From Paenibacillus pectinilyticus (GTDB taxonomy: Bacteria > Bacillota > Bacilli > Paenibacillales > NBRC-103111): a stretch of DNA of 64,000 nucleotides. A model generated the notes under the pieces. The model was not told the origin of the DNA. It ran no database searches and saw nothing but the letters and a program-made list of their open reading frames with translations. Shown here piece by piece: positions 51,426 through 59,665 of this stretch. The position numbers and the translations under genes were made by a program. The stretch is taken from positions 90,944 to 154,943 of the forward strand of contig NZ_LYPC01000009.1 of assembly GCF_001700435.1 (NCBI RefSeq). Reading direction: 5' to 3'. Each line of letters starts with the position of its first letter. Positions within the stretch are counted from its first letter, which is position 1.

Positions 51426-52571
51426 TCATTTTCGACTGAATGGTATCGTTATTTCTAATGTTACGCCGCCCGCAGAACCTTTGTTTATCATCGCTAATGC
51501 CCCTCCGACATCCGTCACTCGCTCTTTCATCGCGTTAAGTCCATAACCGAAATGAATGACAGCAGGGGAATGACCGTTATTGGATAAAACAAATCGAAGG
51601 ACTTCATCCTGATAAACCAGCGTGAAGTGAAAGTACGTGCTCTGACCATGCCGAATGCCATTGGTAAGCCCTTCTTGTAAGGCACGATAAATCGTTAACT
51701 CGATAATAGGTGACAAATCTGGCGTCGATGTGTCGATTGTGAAGGCAATGTCCACATTGGTTTGTTTTTTCGTATCATCGATCAATCGGATAAGCTCCGG
51801 CAGGAAGGAATGATCCGGGAAATTTTCGCGCAATACATGAACAGAGCTTCGGACGTCATCTAGACCTCGGAGAATACTTTCCCGCGTTCTGTCGATCATC
51901 TCTTTGGCAAGTGGAACATGATTTTTCTCAATAGCATGCGCGGCTGTCTGTAACCCGGTTAAGGCCGAGGTAAGGGTATGGCCAACGGAGTCATGGATGT
52001 CACGGGAAATACGTGTCCGTTCTTGTAATTTTGCTTTCTGCTCCAAGGCAATAGAGGCCATGCGCAGATGTTCATTGTCCGTGGCTAACTGATTCTTTTG
52101 TTGAAAAGCGATTTTGGCCAGAAGACTCATTCCGAAAATAGCAAAGAAATCCACAACCCGGGGAATAAGTAAGTAGATTTGCTCAAAAGGCGGAAATTGG
52201 CGATAGATCATAACGCCTAGCAAAATACAGACATAATTCACTGTCGTGTAGATAATGGCCTGTTTTCTGGATTGATGAAAGGTAAATTCCCCAATGAGAA
52301 TGAGGAGATAGATTTGCGAGAAAAAGCTCTCCGACCATACACAGATAACCAAAGCTAAGGCAAGTTGAGCATATAAGATACGCATGCCAGTCCCGACGTG
52401 CAGGGTGATCTTGAAGACGTAATCTCGCATCAGGACAATGACCACATACGTGCACGCGAGCAAACAAAGTCCAATTGAAAAATGGTTCGTGTGAAACAGT
52501 AAGCAGAGCGTTGCACCTACCATGATGATATTTAAAATGAGCGTCATTCTTTTACTTAATAGAACATCCAT
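51426..52571 (-). CDS. DesK/NarX-type sensor histidine kinase
   Basis: 381 residues from ATG 52571 (TTGAGG upstream); a longer frame to 52700 has no clear ribosome binding site. Five or six membrane helices fill residues ~10-150 with very short loops, so it senses something in or at the membrane. HisKA_3 dimerisation helix with His193 in RISRDIHDSVGHTL, then HATPase_c with LTNGIRHG and GYGLNAMKERVTDVGGAL. The pair with the downstream NarL-type regulator resembles cell-envelope or membrane-fluidity sensors of Bacilli. Confidence 0.88.
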   Translation of the reverse strand: MDVLLSKRMTLILNIIMVGATLCLLFHTNHFSIGLCLLACTYVVIVLMRDYVFKITLHVGTGMRILYAQLALALVICVWSESFFSQIYLLILIGEFTFHQSRKQAIIYTTVNYVCILLGVMIYRQFPPFEQIYLLIPRVVDFFAIFGMSLLAKIAFQQKNQLATDNEHLRMASIALEQKAKLQERTRISRDIHDSVGHTLTSALTGLQTAAHAIEKNHVPLAKEMIDRTRESILRGLDDVRSSVHVLRENFPDHSFLPELIRLIDDTKKQTNVDIAFTIDTSTPDLSPIIELTIYRALQEGLTNGIRHGQSTYFHFTLVYQDEVLRFVLSNNGHSPAVIHFGYGLNAMKERVTDVGGALAMINKGSAGGVTLEITIPFSRK

Positions 52572-52769
52572 ATCAGTATCCTCAAGTAGATAGATAGTTT
52601 TTCCATTTATTTTACCACAAACATGACTTAAGTCATATAAATACCGAGGATTTATGACGAAAAATGACAGAATAACCGCTTTTTTAGTGAACTTCTTCAT
52701 CTATAATAGGACTTTGGAATCACTTATAATAAGGAAGGTGGAATAAAATGACAAGGGAGGCATGTCCAA

Positions 52770-52865
52770 TTGTTGATGATTCTATGGAACTTACTAGGTG
52801 GCATTCTTCTATTCTTGAGTTTATACATGCTCATTCGATTATTATTGGAACGTAACCCTGAGTAG
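52770..52865 (+). CDS. 31-residue single-pass membrane peptide
   Basis: TTG start at 52770, nine bases after AGGGAGG (52754-52760); an internal ATG follows at 52776. The product is a membrane helix (LMILWNLLGGILLFLSLYML) followed by a charged tail (IRLLLERNPE). Its stop overlaps the ribosome binding site (AGGAGGG, 52864-52870) of the LuxR-type gene, so the two are probably co-translated. Another overlapping frame (ATG 52748, 36 codons) is not protein-like. I know no named family. It could modulate the neighbouring regulator or kinase. Confidence 0.55.
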   Translation: MLMILWNLLGGILLFLSLYMLIRLLLERNPE

Positions 52866-52878
52866 GAGGGAGTACGAT

Positions 52879-53265
52879 TTGAAAGAAGGAATGCCACGAA
52901 TGAAAGACAGCGAAATTCATGTAGCATACAATACAGACTATGAGAGTATGAATGAGTTTCTGATTCAGGAAACAGGTACTTCAATGGTCGGTTTTTCAAA
53001 TCGATATCAAATTACGAAGCGAGAATCAGAAATTTTCTTGATGATCGCCATATATGGATTTTCAAATCACGAAATTGCCGAACACTGCCGGATTAGCGAA
53101 AAAACGGTCAAAATTCATTTAGCCAACATCATGAACAAAACCGGTATCAAGTCGATGCGGAAGCTTCTGTCTTTATTATTTAATCATGTCTTGTACTTTC
53201 GTGAAAACAACGCAACTAAATGGGTAACGCCGTATACGGATGGGCCATTGCCGAAAGAAAAGTAG
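52879..53265 (+). CDS. stand-alone LuxR-type DNA-binding protein
   Basis: 128 residues from TTG 52879, eight bases after AGGAGGG. Only a LuxR/GerE helix-turn-helix is recognised (~48-110; TKRESEIFLMIAIYGFSNHE, then KTVKIHLANIMNKTGIKSM), with a short N-terminal stretch of ~45 residues and no receiver domain. Similar short GerE-like regulators act without phosphorylation. It follows the 31-residue membrane peptide and is divergent from the DesK-like kinase gene, so these genes may form one signalling unit. A long terminator hairpin follows. Confidence 0.8.
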   Translation: MKEGMPRMKDSEIHVAYNTDYESMNEFLIQETGTSMVGFSNRYQITKRESEIFLMIAIYGFSNHEIAEHCRISEKTVKIHLANIMNKTGIKSMRKLLSLLFNHVLYFRENNATKWVTPYTDGPLPKEK

Positions 53266-53314
53266 GGATAGTAGAAGCATTCCTACAAGAAGAAATCATA
53301 TTTTGATACAATAG

Positions 53315-53374
53315 GAGAATGAGAAGTGGGAACCTAGGAGACATCCTGACCCACGGCTCATTCTCTTCCTTTTT
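53315..53374 (+). terminator. long terminator hairpin
   Basis: GAGAATGAG (53315-53323) pairs with CTCATTCTC (53357-53365); inside are GTGGG/CCCAC and AGGA/TCCT. A run of five T ends at 53374. Confidence 0.8.
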
Positions 53375-53404
53375 AGCTGCAACATAAATAACCCTACAGA
53401 AACG

Positions 53405-54070
53405 ATGATCCCTATGAAAATTGAATGCGAGAACACGACCATAGACGTTAACGTCCAATATGGTATCCGGACCAAACTGACCATCCATATCGACGCCTCG
53501 GGCTTCATTACGGTCAAAGCGCCGAACGATACTAGCCAAGAGACGATTGTTCATGCGGTGAAACAACATAGCGCTGCGATTATACAGAAGTTAACGGCCA
53601 TCGCAGATGCTCGCAAAGAAATCCCTAAGGTCAGAGAGTACGAAGAGGAAGGCAAGTTCCTTCATCTTGGGAAATATTATTTCCTGCATGAGTTGATTGA
53701 GACGAATGGCCTGAACGAGGACGAGCTGAGAATCAACTTGAAGAAATTCTATTTCGCAAGCTGCAAGAAGGTCGTGGCGGAGCGCATCAAATCCTACCAA
53801 TCCCAACTGAAAGTCAAACCAAAGATGATCGAGGTCGATGAGTCGCGAACCAAATGGGGAAGCTGCAGCTCGGATAAAAAGCTAACCTTTAACTACCGCC
53901 TAGCGATGGCGCCCGTTGAAGTCATTGATTATGTCATCATTCATGAGCTATGTCATCTCTTGCATATGAATCATGATCGCTCCTTTTGGCGGCGTGTAGG
54001 CAGCATAATGCCGGATTACAAGGAAAAGGAAGCTTATCTGGCCCGGTATGGGCAGGCGATGACGCTTTAG
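53405..54070 (+). CDS. YgjP/WLM-like zinc metallopeptidase (M48-type, DUF45)
   Basis: 221 residues (ATG 53405, or ATG 53414 three codons on; neither has a strong ribosome binding site). The C-terminal half is the YgjP-type domain: VDESRTKWGSCSSDKKLTFN, then the zinc motif HELCH (180-184), HMNHDRSFW and MPDYKEKEAYL. These proteins are predicted metalloproteases of unclear substrate, often near restriction or stress genes. No membrane segment or signal; cytoplasmic. Here it is 55 bases upstream of an arylamine N-acetyltransferase, with no functional link seen. Confidence 0.8.
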   Translation: MIPMKIECENTTIDVNVQYGIRTKLTIHIDASGFITVKAPNDTSQETIVHAVKQHSAAIIQKLTAIADARKEIPKVREYEEEGKFLHLGKYYFLHELIETNGLNEDELRINLKKFYFASCKKVVAERIKSYQSQLKVKPKMIEVDESRTKWGSCSSDKKLTFNYRLAMAPVEVIDYVIIHELCHLLHMNHDRSFWRRVGSIMPDYKEKEAYLARYGQAMTL

Positions 54071-54124
54071 TTTTGATAGGCCAGACGTTGGCTTCTCCAA
54101 CTCTCAAGGAATGGAGTGTTCACC

Positions 54125-54898
54125 ATGCTCACCTCAAATAATCAAATCGAAACCTACCTAGCACGCATTGGTTTCACAGGTTCCCTCGATGGCAGCGCAA
54201 AGACGCTAGCCGATCTACAGGAGTGCCATTTGCACACCGTGCCGTACGAAAATTTGGACATTCTGAACCGTATCCCGTTATCACTGGATCCTCAAGATAT
54301 CTATCGCAAGATTGTCGAGCGCCGGCGCGGTGGGTATTGCTTCGAGCTGAACGCTTTATTCGGCTGGCTTCTGAGAGAACTGGGCTATCCAGTTACTGAC
54401 TTGGTTGCCCGATTTTGGCGCGACGAACCGAATACACCGCCGAAACGCCGTCACCATGTCTTGAAAGTTGAAGCCGAAGGCACAACCTACTTATGTGATG
54501 TTGGCGTTGGGGGAATCGTACCTCGCAGGCCGATCGCATGGGCGGAAGGTCTCGAGCAGCAGCAAGGTGAAGAAATCTATCGTCTCGAACGCGACCTTGA
54601 TTATGGTTGGATGCTTACCGAGCTGAAGAACCAAGAGTGGAAGCCCATCTACTCGTTCACGGAGGAGCCGCAGCTGCCCAAAGATTTCATCTTCGCAAGC
54701 TTCTGGTGTGAGCATGCGCCCGATTCGGTATTTACGCAAATTCCAATCGTAGCGATCCGCACGCAAGAGGGGCGGAATACGATAGCGGGCCGGGAGTTTC
54801 GCATATTTACCGCCACGGGAGTAAGTACCTTCACGCCAGAGACGGATGAAGCGTATAAAACAGCATTGAAGGAGCATTTTGGCATTCAGCTAGCGTAA
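54125..54898 (+). CDS. arylamine N-acetyltransferase
   Basis: 257 residues from ATG 54125 (GGAG eight bases upstream; an in-frame GTG lies at 54116). The Cys-His-Asp triad is present: Cys72 in RRGGYCFELN, His111 in RRHHVLKV and Asp125 in YLCDVGVGG. It moves an acetyl group from acetyl-CoA to arylamines or hydrazines; homologues in secondary-metabolite clusters close amide bonds. HTVPYENLDI near the start is also typical of the family. It stands alone before its terminator (54926-54951); the natural substrate is unknown. Confidence 0.92.
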   Translation: MLTSNNQIETYLARIGFTGSLDGSAKTLADLQECHLHTVPYENLDILNRIPLSLDPQDIYRKIVERRRGGYCFELNALFGWLLRELGYPVTDLVARFWRDEPNTPPKRRHHVLKVEAEGTTYLCDVGVGGIVPRRPIAWAEGLEQQQGEEIYRLERDLDYGWMLTELKNQEWKPIYSFTEEPQLPKDFIFASFWCEHAPDSVFTQIPIVAIRTQEGRNTIAGREFRIFTATGVSTFTPETDEAYKTALKEHFGIQLA

Positions 54899-54925
54899 TT
54901 CTTGATCACGTTAATAACCGACAAA

Positions 54926-54951
54926 CCCTGTCCATCGACAGGGCTATTTTT
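54926..54951 (+). terminator. terminator of the N-acetyltransferase gene
   Basis: CCCTGTC (54926-54932) / GACAGGG (54937-54943), loop CATC, followed by CTATTTTT. Confidence 0.85.
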
Positions 54952-55067
54952 CATTCATATCATTAATCAAATCCCTCCCAAGCCCAAACTATCTATGGTA
55001 AACTATAGGTAAAATGAACTAGTCCTCCTAATCCCCTCTACTTTACGAAAAGGCGCTGAAACCACTC

Positions 55068-57215
55068 ATGCTCTATCTGTACCGATCCGTCTTACGCTAT
55101 TTAACGAATAGCAAAAAAGTATTCACCCTCTTCCTGCTGGCGTTGCTGTTTGAGCTTTCTTTTGAGTACTTTACGTCGTTAAGTATCAAATATTTAATTG
55201 ACGATGCGATCACGCCAAGGAATATGACGATCTTCTTTGCTCTCCTTTTAACGCTGCTCATTGGCGGTATATTAAATCTATTAATTGGCGTCGGCGGCGA
55301 TTATACGATGTCCAAACTGAGTGAAACGATTCTTATCGGACTGCGCAAGGATCTCTACGAGCAAACCCAGAAGCTATCCGCTCATTTCTATTCGCGCTAC
55401 CGGATTGGTGATATCGTCGCGCGATTCACCATGGACATACCAGCAGTCGAGCATGCGATCATGCAGACGCTGTCCACACTGATTTTAGCTAGCTTGAGTA
55501 TGGTGGTTGGTACGGTAATCCTGTTTGTACTAGAGTGGAAGCTGGCACTTGTTGCTTTTGTCGGCATTGTGTTCATGTTCGTACCGCAGAAATTATTAAA
55601 CAAACGCGCGCAGCATCTGAACGAAGAATACGTAGGCATCGTGGAGTCATTTTCCAATAATATGGATGAGGAAATCAAAGCTTTTAAGCTCATTCGCGGC
55701 TTTCAATTACAGGAGTCGATGCGCAATAGATTCAACAAACAACTGCAAGTGTGGTTTCGACTTGGGGTGAAGCGGAGCTTCATTAATTCCAACCTGGAGC
55801 GTCTTCCGATCATGGTGTTATCCGTTATTAACGTGATTATCCTTGGTTTAGGGGGCTATTTTACGTTCCAAGGCACGATGACCATAGGTGATTTAATTGC
55901 ATTCTATTCAGTCTTCGATACGGTAGGGATTTCGGTCATACAATTCATGGAGGTTGTGCCTGATCTGATTGAAGGTGAAGTAGGCATACGCCGCATTAAC
56001 GAGGTGCTGGAGATTCTCCCCGATCTGGAGGACGATGAGCACGCGGTCGACAACCCGACGTTCACGAGTGAGATCAAGTTTGACAAGGTGACTTTCGGCT
56101 ACACGGAAACACATCCCGTTATTCAGGATCTAAGCCTATCCATCCCAGTCGGCAATTATGTGGCGTTGGTTGGGCCAAGTGGTTCAGGTAAAAGCACGCT
56201 GCTCCAACTGCTCATGCGCTTCTATGATCCGCAAAAAGGCTCCATCCAGATGGATGACCTTGATTTACGTAAGATCCAGCTGTCCTCGCTGCTTTCGCAG
56301 GCGGGCGTCATTTTCCAGGAGCCCTATCTATTCCACGCGACCATTCGCGATAATTTAATGATTGGTCATCCCGATGCTACAGAGAAAGAATTGATTGAAG
56401 CGACGGCTGCGGTAGAGGTCCATGAAGCGATTATGCAAATGGCGAATGGCTATGACACGTTGATCGAAAATGAGGGAGCGAACTTGTCTGTCAGCCAGCG
56501 GCACCGGATTTCCATTGCGCGAGCGCTGCTTCGGTCGAATGAGCTGACCTATATGGACGAAGTCGCGGCGTCCCTCGACCCTGAGTCGGAAATCTCGTTG
56601 AACGAGACCATTTCTCGCGTGAATCAAGGCCGCACCGTGGTTGCGGTGTCACATCGACTGAAGACCGTGTCTCATGCGGATTTGATTTATTTTATTCGTG
56701 AGGGCAAGGTCGTTGAATATGGTACGCATCATGAACTGCTAGAACGTCAAGGAGCTTACTACAGTCTTTGGAAAAAACAGCAAGGCTTCCAACTATCCCT
56801 CGATGGCGAGGTTGTCATTGAAGTAGAACGTTTAAGGCAGATGCCTTTCTTTGCCTATATGAATGAGGATTTGCTGCACGAAATCAAAGACTTGCTGACG
56901 ACGGAGAAAATCACAAGCGGCCAAGATGTCTTCCGCCAAGGCGAAGCGGGAAATAAACTGTACATTATTGCCCGAGGCAAAGTAGAAGTGACCAAAGGGA
57001 ATGCCAAAGGCGAGAACGTCCGGGTCGCGGTTCTGCAGGATGGAGACCACTTCGGTGAAATTGCGCTGCTGAAGGATGCGCCACGTAATGCCAATATTAC
57101 GGCATTGACGGATTGCACCTTACTGTCGCTGACGCGGAAGCAGCTTCTTCCTTTGCTCGATCGCTATGAGGATATGAAGGCGAAACTATATCAGACACTT
57201 TCGGAGCGGAGCTAG
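55068..57215 (+). CDS. ABC exporter fused to a cyclic-nucleotide-binding domain
   Basis: 715 residues. Six-helix exporter membrane domain (~20-310), nucleotide-binding domain ~335-560 with Walker A GPSGSGKST (369-377), Q-loop VIFQEPYLF, an altered signature LSVSQRHRIS (usual LSGGQ) and Walker B ELTYMDEVAASLD. The last ~125 residues (~588-710) form a CRP/cNMP-binding fold: FRQGEAGNKLYIIARGKVEV, then DGDHFGEIALLKDAP and RNANITAL, with the FGE and Arg of the phosphate-binding cassette. As a half-transporter it probably works as a homodimer. The tail suggests gating by a cyclic nucleotide or another ligand. Substrate unknown; no partner gene nearby. Confidence 0.85.
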   Translation: MLYLYRSVLRYLTNSKKVFTLFLLALLFELSFEYFTSLSIKYLIDDAITPRNMTIFFALLLTLLIGGILNLLIGVGGDYTMSKLSETILIGLRKDLYEQTQKLSAHFYSRYRIGDIVARFTMDIPAVEHAIMQTLSTLILASLSMVVGTVILFVLEWKLALVAFVGIVFMFVPQKLLNKRAQHLNEEYVGIVESFSNNMDEEIKAFKLIRGFQLQESMRNRFNKQLQVWFRLGVKRSFINSNLERLPIMVLSVINVIILGLGGYFTFQGTMTIGDLIAFYSVFDTVGISVIQFMEVVPDLIEGEVGIRRINEVLEILPDLEDDEHAVDNPTFTSEIKFDKVTFGYTETHPVIQDLSLSIPVGNYVALVGPSGSGKSTLLQLLMRFYDPQKGSIQMDDLDLRKIQLSSLLSQAGVIFQEPYLFHATIRDNLMIGHPDATEKELIEATAAVEVHEAIMQMANGYDTLIENEGANLSVSQRHRISIARALLRSNELTYMDEVAASLDPESEISLNETISRVNQGRTVVAVSHRLKTVSHADLIYFIREGKVVEYGTHHELLERQGAYYSLWKKQQGFQLSLDGEVVIEVERLRQMPFFAYMNEDLLHEIKDLLTTEKITSGQDVFRQGEAGNKLYIIARGKVEVTKGNAKGENVRVAVLQDGDHFGEIALLKDAPRNANITALTDCTLLSLTRKQLLPLLDRYEDMKAKLYQTLSERS

Positions 57216-57240
57216 TCCGCTTTCGCGAAGCTAGAAATGA

Positions 57241-57273
57241 AGAGACGGGCCTTGAGAGGCTGCGTCTCTTTTT
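57241..57273 (+). terminator. terminator of the ABC exporter gene
   Basis: AGAGACG (57241-57247) / CGTCTCT (57263-57269) with inner GCCT/AGGC, then TTTTT. Confidence 0.85.
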
Positions 57274-57409
57274 ACATAAATTTATAATCGTCTAGTCATC
57301 TACGCAAACCGTAATCCTGTAATATTTAGTATACGATCCTGCCTAATTCTACTATAATAATGATTGGCTTATAAAGTAAGAAATGGGAGAAAATTAGGGG
57401 GAGTTTGAA

Positions 57410-59533
57410 TTGAAATTGAAATATAAAATACTAGCATTTGTATTCATTGGCATGTTAGCAATCAACGGCTTCTCGCAAACTCATACATACGCGGCAAGCG
57501 CAGAGAATGAAGTGAAGATTGAGGACCCTGTTCTTGAAAAAGCGATCCGAGACGAGCTGAAGTTGGATGCTGGCACAGTTTTAGATGCTAAAGCATTAGA
57601 AAAGCTGACGTCGCTGTATCCTAAAGGGACACAGAAAATTAAAAGCCTAAAGGGTCTGAACAAGGCAGTTAATCTGGAGCAATTATACTTATCTAATCAA
57701 GAGATTACCGATATTAGCCCAATTGGCAGTCTGTATAAGTTAACGTTTCTAGCTATCAATCATAATCAAATTCAGAACGTTTGCCCGATTGGCTATCTCG
57801 GTAAATTGCAAAGACTATTGATTAGTGATAATCAAATTGCTGATATTGGCTGCCTGTCCCATTTGACAACGCTAACCGACTTACTGGCAAGTAACAACCA
57901 GATTTCCAACGTCGCGCCACTAGCTAAGCTTAGAGTAGGTTGGCTGGATGTCTCTAAGAATCCTGTAGCAGATATAGCCCCACTAAGTACTCTAAATAGT
58001 CTGCATAATCTTTATGTGGATACGAGTGCCCTTAATGAAGATTCGAAGGTACTTCTGCAGCATTTCGAGCAATCGGGCGTAGCTGTCAATAAGGTAACCG
58101 CAGCCACGGATACGATCTCTGGTATTTCAGCTTTCATAAATGAGGATCGCGTGCTGTTTGATCATTCTCCGATCATCGATGCGGGAACCACGCTGGTGCA
58201 GTTCCGTCCGCTTTTTGAGAAGCTGGGATTCACGATTCATTGGGACGATGATACCAAGACGATTCAAGCAGAAAAGCAAGGCGTACACATCACACTGCAG
58301 GTGGATAGTACGAATGGCAGCTTGAACGGATCGCCATACACACTCAGCGTGGCTCCAAGAAACGTAGAAGGCAGCGTGTTTGTGCCGATTCGTTTTGTCG
58401 GGGAAGCAGCTAATTTCGTTGTTACCTGGGATAGTAGAACTAAAACCATCTACCTAGTGCCTACGCGCTCTATTGTTAGTGCTGATGGGAAGTCGAAACT
58501 CACAGTTGGCGGCAAGTGGCTACAGAAATATCCAACGTCTTCAAGCGGGTATCAAATGTACACAGAGAATGGAAACAATGCACTGATTTCATTCTCAGAG
58601 TCCAAATACTTATTGGATACAAATAAAATCAAGAGCGTTGATGAATATGAAGCTGCCCTTAAAAAAAACACGTCCACGAAACAACCCGGTATTACCTTTT
58701 CCAATGAAAAAAGTTTGAAAATCAATGGGATGGATGCACGTCAATATTCGTATGCCTATAAAGAAACGAGTGGGACTAACTACACAGTGCTCCAAACAGT
58801 GATCGAGGGTAAGTACAGTTATTTTAGTGTAACCGTGGTTAGCAGTGAGAAAGATTTTGTTAACTCCGAAGTCAATAAAGACTATCAGAACGCGCTCCAA
58901 ACATTTGAAGAGATTAAGAAGCCTTATCAACTGAGCGAAGAGAAATTCGGTGCACTAAAACCGACGGATCGTCTACTAGATGCTGCACATTACTATCGGA
59001 GCCTAGGCTTTTTCGAAAAGGATAAGAACCTGACTAGCCAAGAATACGATAATAAATTTTTGGAGTTTTACAAAGGATTCAAGGACTGGAACCCATTTGA
59101 CTCTACCAAGTATTACAATGAATTCGCAGATCTCTATTTGTTAGAGGGAGACCAAGATCGCGTTTGGTTAGAAAATACTGAAGCCGATGTCGCGAAGGGA
59201 AAAAACGTATATGTCGATACATTGAAATGGTGGAGTGATATCTCTCGCGGAGCTTTCTTACCTTCCGACATTACAGAAACGTGGGGGACAGAGGACGGTC
59301 CCGTCACCATCAACTTCAACATGTATGGTCAAAAGAGAACCCTTCACCCTGAGGTGGACTATGATTATCTCGATATCGGCATCCTCAAAGAGATTAACGC
59401 TATGATCAAAGATAGCGGCTATGAGTTCGTCGCAGTCGAAATCGATGAGGAAGTATTCGTCACCGTCTTGAAACCGGAAGAGAAGCGGAAGATGGAGCAG
59501 GATCGGTATATGGAGTTTATGGATTTGGAATAG
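57410..59533 (+). CDS. secreted leucine-rich-repeat protein with copper-amine-oxidase-N-like domain
   Basis: 707 residues from TTG 57410, after AGGGGGAG. Signal peptide ~1-30 (ILAFVFIGMLAINGF). A short cap (VLEKAIRDELKLDAGTVLDA) as in internalins, then five or six SDS22-type 22-residue leucine-rich repeats (~70-200; LEQLYLSNQEITDISPIGSL, LAINHNQIQNVCPIGYL, LLISDNQIADIGCL, LLASNNQISNVAPLA). A CuAO_N-type module follows (~225-345; VQFRPLFEKLGFTIHWDD, VFVPIRFVGEAANFVVTWD). The last ~350 residues are unrecognised and acidic at the end. It is exported and wall-associated without SLH; a binding or adhesion role is inferred. Confidence 0.8.
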   Translation: MKLKYKILAFVFIGMLAINGFSQTHTYAASAENEVKIEDPVLEKAIRDELKLDAGTVLDAKALEKLTSLYPKGTQKIKSLKGLNKAVNLEQLYLSNQEITDISPIGSLYKLTFLAINHNQIQNVCPIGYLGKLQRLLISDNQIADIGCLSHLTTLTDLLASNNQISNVAPLAKLRVGWLDVSKNPVADIAPLSTLNSLHNLYVDTSALNEDSKVLLQHFEQSGVAVNKVTAATDTISGISAFINEDRVLFDHSPIIDAGTTLVQFRPLFEKLGFTIHWDDDTKTIQAEKQGVHITLQVDSTNGSLNGSPYTLSVAPRNVEGSVFVPIRFVGEAANFVVTWDSRTKTIYLVPTRSIVSADGKSKLTVGGKWLQKYPTSSSGYQMYTENGNNALISFSESKYLLDTNKIKSVDEYEAALKKNTSTKQPGITFSNEKSLKINGMDARQYSYAYKETSGTNYTVLQTVIEGKYSYFSVTVVSSEKDFVNSEVNKDYQNALQTFEEIKKPYQLSEEKFGALKPTDRLLDAAHYYRSLGFFEKDKNLTSQEYDNKFLEFYKGFKDWNPFDSTKYYNEFADLYLLEGDQDRVWLENTEADVAKGKNVYVDTLKWWSDISRGAFLPSDITETWGTEDGPVTINFNMYGQKRTLHPEVDYDYLDIGILKEINAMIKDSGYEFVAVEIDEEVFVTVLKPEEKRKMEQDRYMEFMDLE

Positions 59534-59559
59534 ACAGTAATTCTTAATTAAATCGTTAT

Positions 59560-59590
59560 AAAATGGATGCCAATAGTCGACATCCATTTT
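59560..59590 (+). terminator. terminator-like hairpin after the LRR gene
   Basis: AAAATGGATG (59560-59569) pairs exactly with CATCCATTTT (59581-59590). It ends in four T. Confidence 0.65.
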
Positions 59591-59665
59591 AACACTAGTC
59601 GTATATACTCACAGAAGTGACTGAAATGTCAATTTCATACAACATTAAGTGAGAGGATTTGATTT

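Noticed and set aside
52748..52858. 36-codon frame from ATG 52748 as the small gene before the LuxR regulator
   Set aside because: It has a ribosome binding site but its product is not protein-like, while the overlapping frame from 52770 gives a clear membrane helix with its own ribosome binding site.
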